Assembly (NCBI GenBank): GCA_007026445.1
Contig: VDMD01000179.1
Coordinates: 1 to 39,948, forward strand
Direction: 5' to 3'
Length of the DNA stretch: 39,948 nucleotides
DNA from: Schizophyllum amplum
Taxonomy: Eukaryota > Basidiomycota > Agaricomycetes > Agaricales > Schizophyllaceae
The notes under the pieces are model-generated. The model worked only from the letters and a program-made list of their open reading frames with translations. It was not told where the DNA came from and ran no database searches. The position numbers and the translations under genes were made by a program. This document shows positions 38,950 to 39,948 of this stretch, in pieces. Numbering within the stretch: the first letter of the stretch is position 1; each line of letters begins with the position of its first letter.

Positions 38950-39948
38950 ATGCCCATGTCGCGCTCATTTCTCGATGCCTCTATCCCTGATCTCGTCAAG
39001 AAACTACACGTCGATGAAAAGGTCTCCTTGCTCGCTGGTCCCAACTGGTGGAACACGTCTGCGGTCGAGCGTCTCGAAATCCCAGCTATTCGCATGAGCG
39101 ACGGTCCCAACGTGACTAGTCTGATAACCTACTTGCTGAATCGCCTGGCTCAATACCTGCACAGGGCGTCCGTGGATCTTCACATTTTCTAAGCATTCCA
39201 GCACAATGCATGCCTGTGAGTGGTGTCCAGGTTGCCAAATCCATGCTAGACTCCAGGCAGTGCGCCACCGGTCTTGCAGCGACATTCGACCCTGATCTTG
39301 TTCACGAAGTCGGAGAATTTCTGGCGGAAGAAGCAAAGATCAAGTCATCGGTCGTCCTGCTTGCGCCGACGTGCAACATACAGCGCAATCCGCTCGGTGG
39401 GCGCTCCTTCGAGTCTTTTTCGGAGGACCCGCATCTGTCGGGTCAGCTAGTACAGCATTCTGTCCAGGCATTCTTTCCTGACATTCGGTCTCGCAGGTAC
39501 CCTTTCTGCTGCATACGTGAACGGTTTGCAGTCCAAAGGCGTGTCTGCTAGTGAGTTGCTCTTTTGCTAGTCCTATGCGATGCTCTGAATCCCAGCCATC
39601 AAACATTTGTTGCCAATGATCAGGAGATTGAGCGTACGGCGGCTGAGTCCGTCATGAGTGACAGAGCATTGAGGGAAATCTACCTGTATCCGTGAGTGAT
39701 GCGCGTCCTTTGTTATACGCTTGTCGACCTGACCTGCACAGCTTCATGATGGCCCAAATACACGCTAAGCCGTGGGCTTACATGACGTCGTACGATTCAC
39801 CGCTTCTCTGAGATCTGTCAAGTACTGATTCAGTCACAGCTACGGTCGTATCAAGGGCGTGCACTGCTCAGAAAGCCGTGAGCTTCTCCAGGGCATTCTC
39901 CGCGACGAATGGGGCTTCGACGGCATAATCATGAGCGACTGGTGAAGC
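38950..39948 (+). CDS. GH3 family beta-glucosidase, N-terminal part (cut by window end)
   Basis: The predicted beta-glucosidase releases glucose from cellobiose and other beta-glucosides. The start is ATG 38950 (MPMSRSFLDASIPDLVKKLH); there is no signal peptide, so it is likely intracellular. GH3 blocks follow: VSLLAGPNWWNTSAVERL, IRMSDGPN|GVRGSSHFLSIP, CATGLAATFDPDLVHEVG, APTCNIQRNPLGGRSFESFS, SAAYVNGLQSKGV, KHFVANDQEIERTAAES and GILRDEWGFDGIIMSDW, where the Asp of SDW is the family's nucleophile. Introns are of about 45-60 nt. The frame slips at about 39450 (G missing at the donor) and 39606 (T missing in TTT). The window ends in what looks like a donor splitting the Trp codon after SD (TG|GTGAAG). 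Confidence 0.9.

Overview
The window reads as nuclear DNA of a filamentous basidiomycete, most likely an Agaricomycete. Genes are packed tightly on both strands. Almost every gene is cut by many GT-AG introns of about 45-60 nt, codon use is GC-rich, and several proteins have a basidiomycete flavour, such as a priB-type zinc-cluster regulator and lineage-specific proteins of unknown function. I see no prokaryotic signals, transposon, tRNA, rRNA or CRISPR array. All names rest on reading motifs by eye; no database was searched.

Layout from left to right: 3' end of a formin (+); PhoD-like phosphatase (+); PEX6 (-); GAR1 (+); Mis14/Nsl1 kinetochore subunit (-); YJU2/CWC16 splicing factor (-); NIT2-type omega-amidase (-); diacylglycerol/sphingosine-kinase-fold protein (+); UMP-CMP kinase (-) with a 60-residue membrane microprotein ORF ending 6 nt upstream of its start; NUP37 (+); priB-like Zn2Cys6 regulator (-); about 3.5 kb with at most one weak gene candidate; CDC5/CEF1 (+); a single-pass membrane protein (+); MIC19 (-); DHX35-type helicase (-); an unknown protein with a CxC-x3-H-x2-H patch (-); RPN10 (-); Ydj1-type Hsp40 (+); UPF0538/C2orf76 family protein (-); and the 5' part of a GH3 beta-glucosidase (+), cut by the window end.

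This is core housekeeping territory rather than a pathway cluster. Four genes act in RNA processing (GAR1, YJU2, CDC5, DHX35). Others serve peroxisome import (PEX6), mitochondrial cristae (MIC19), protein quality control (RPN10 and the Hsp40, divergently transcribed), the nuclear pore and the kinetochore. Genes alternate between divergent pairs sharing short promoters and convergent pairs with 87-280 bp between stop codons.

Two cross-cutting observations stand out. First, at about 15 places the reading frame of an otherwise intact gene slips by one base, mostly where one copy in a short run of identical bases seems to be missing. This points to homopolymer errors in the assembly rather than gene decay, and it will truncate automatic gene models. 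Second, the microprotein plus UMP-CMP kinase arrangement looks like a possible dicistronic transcript.
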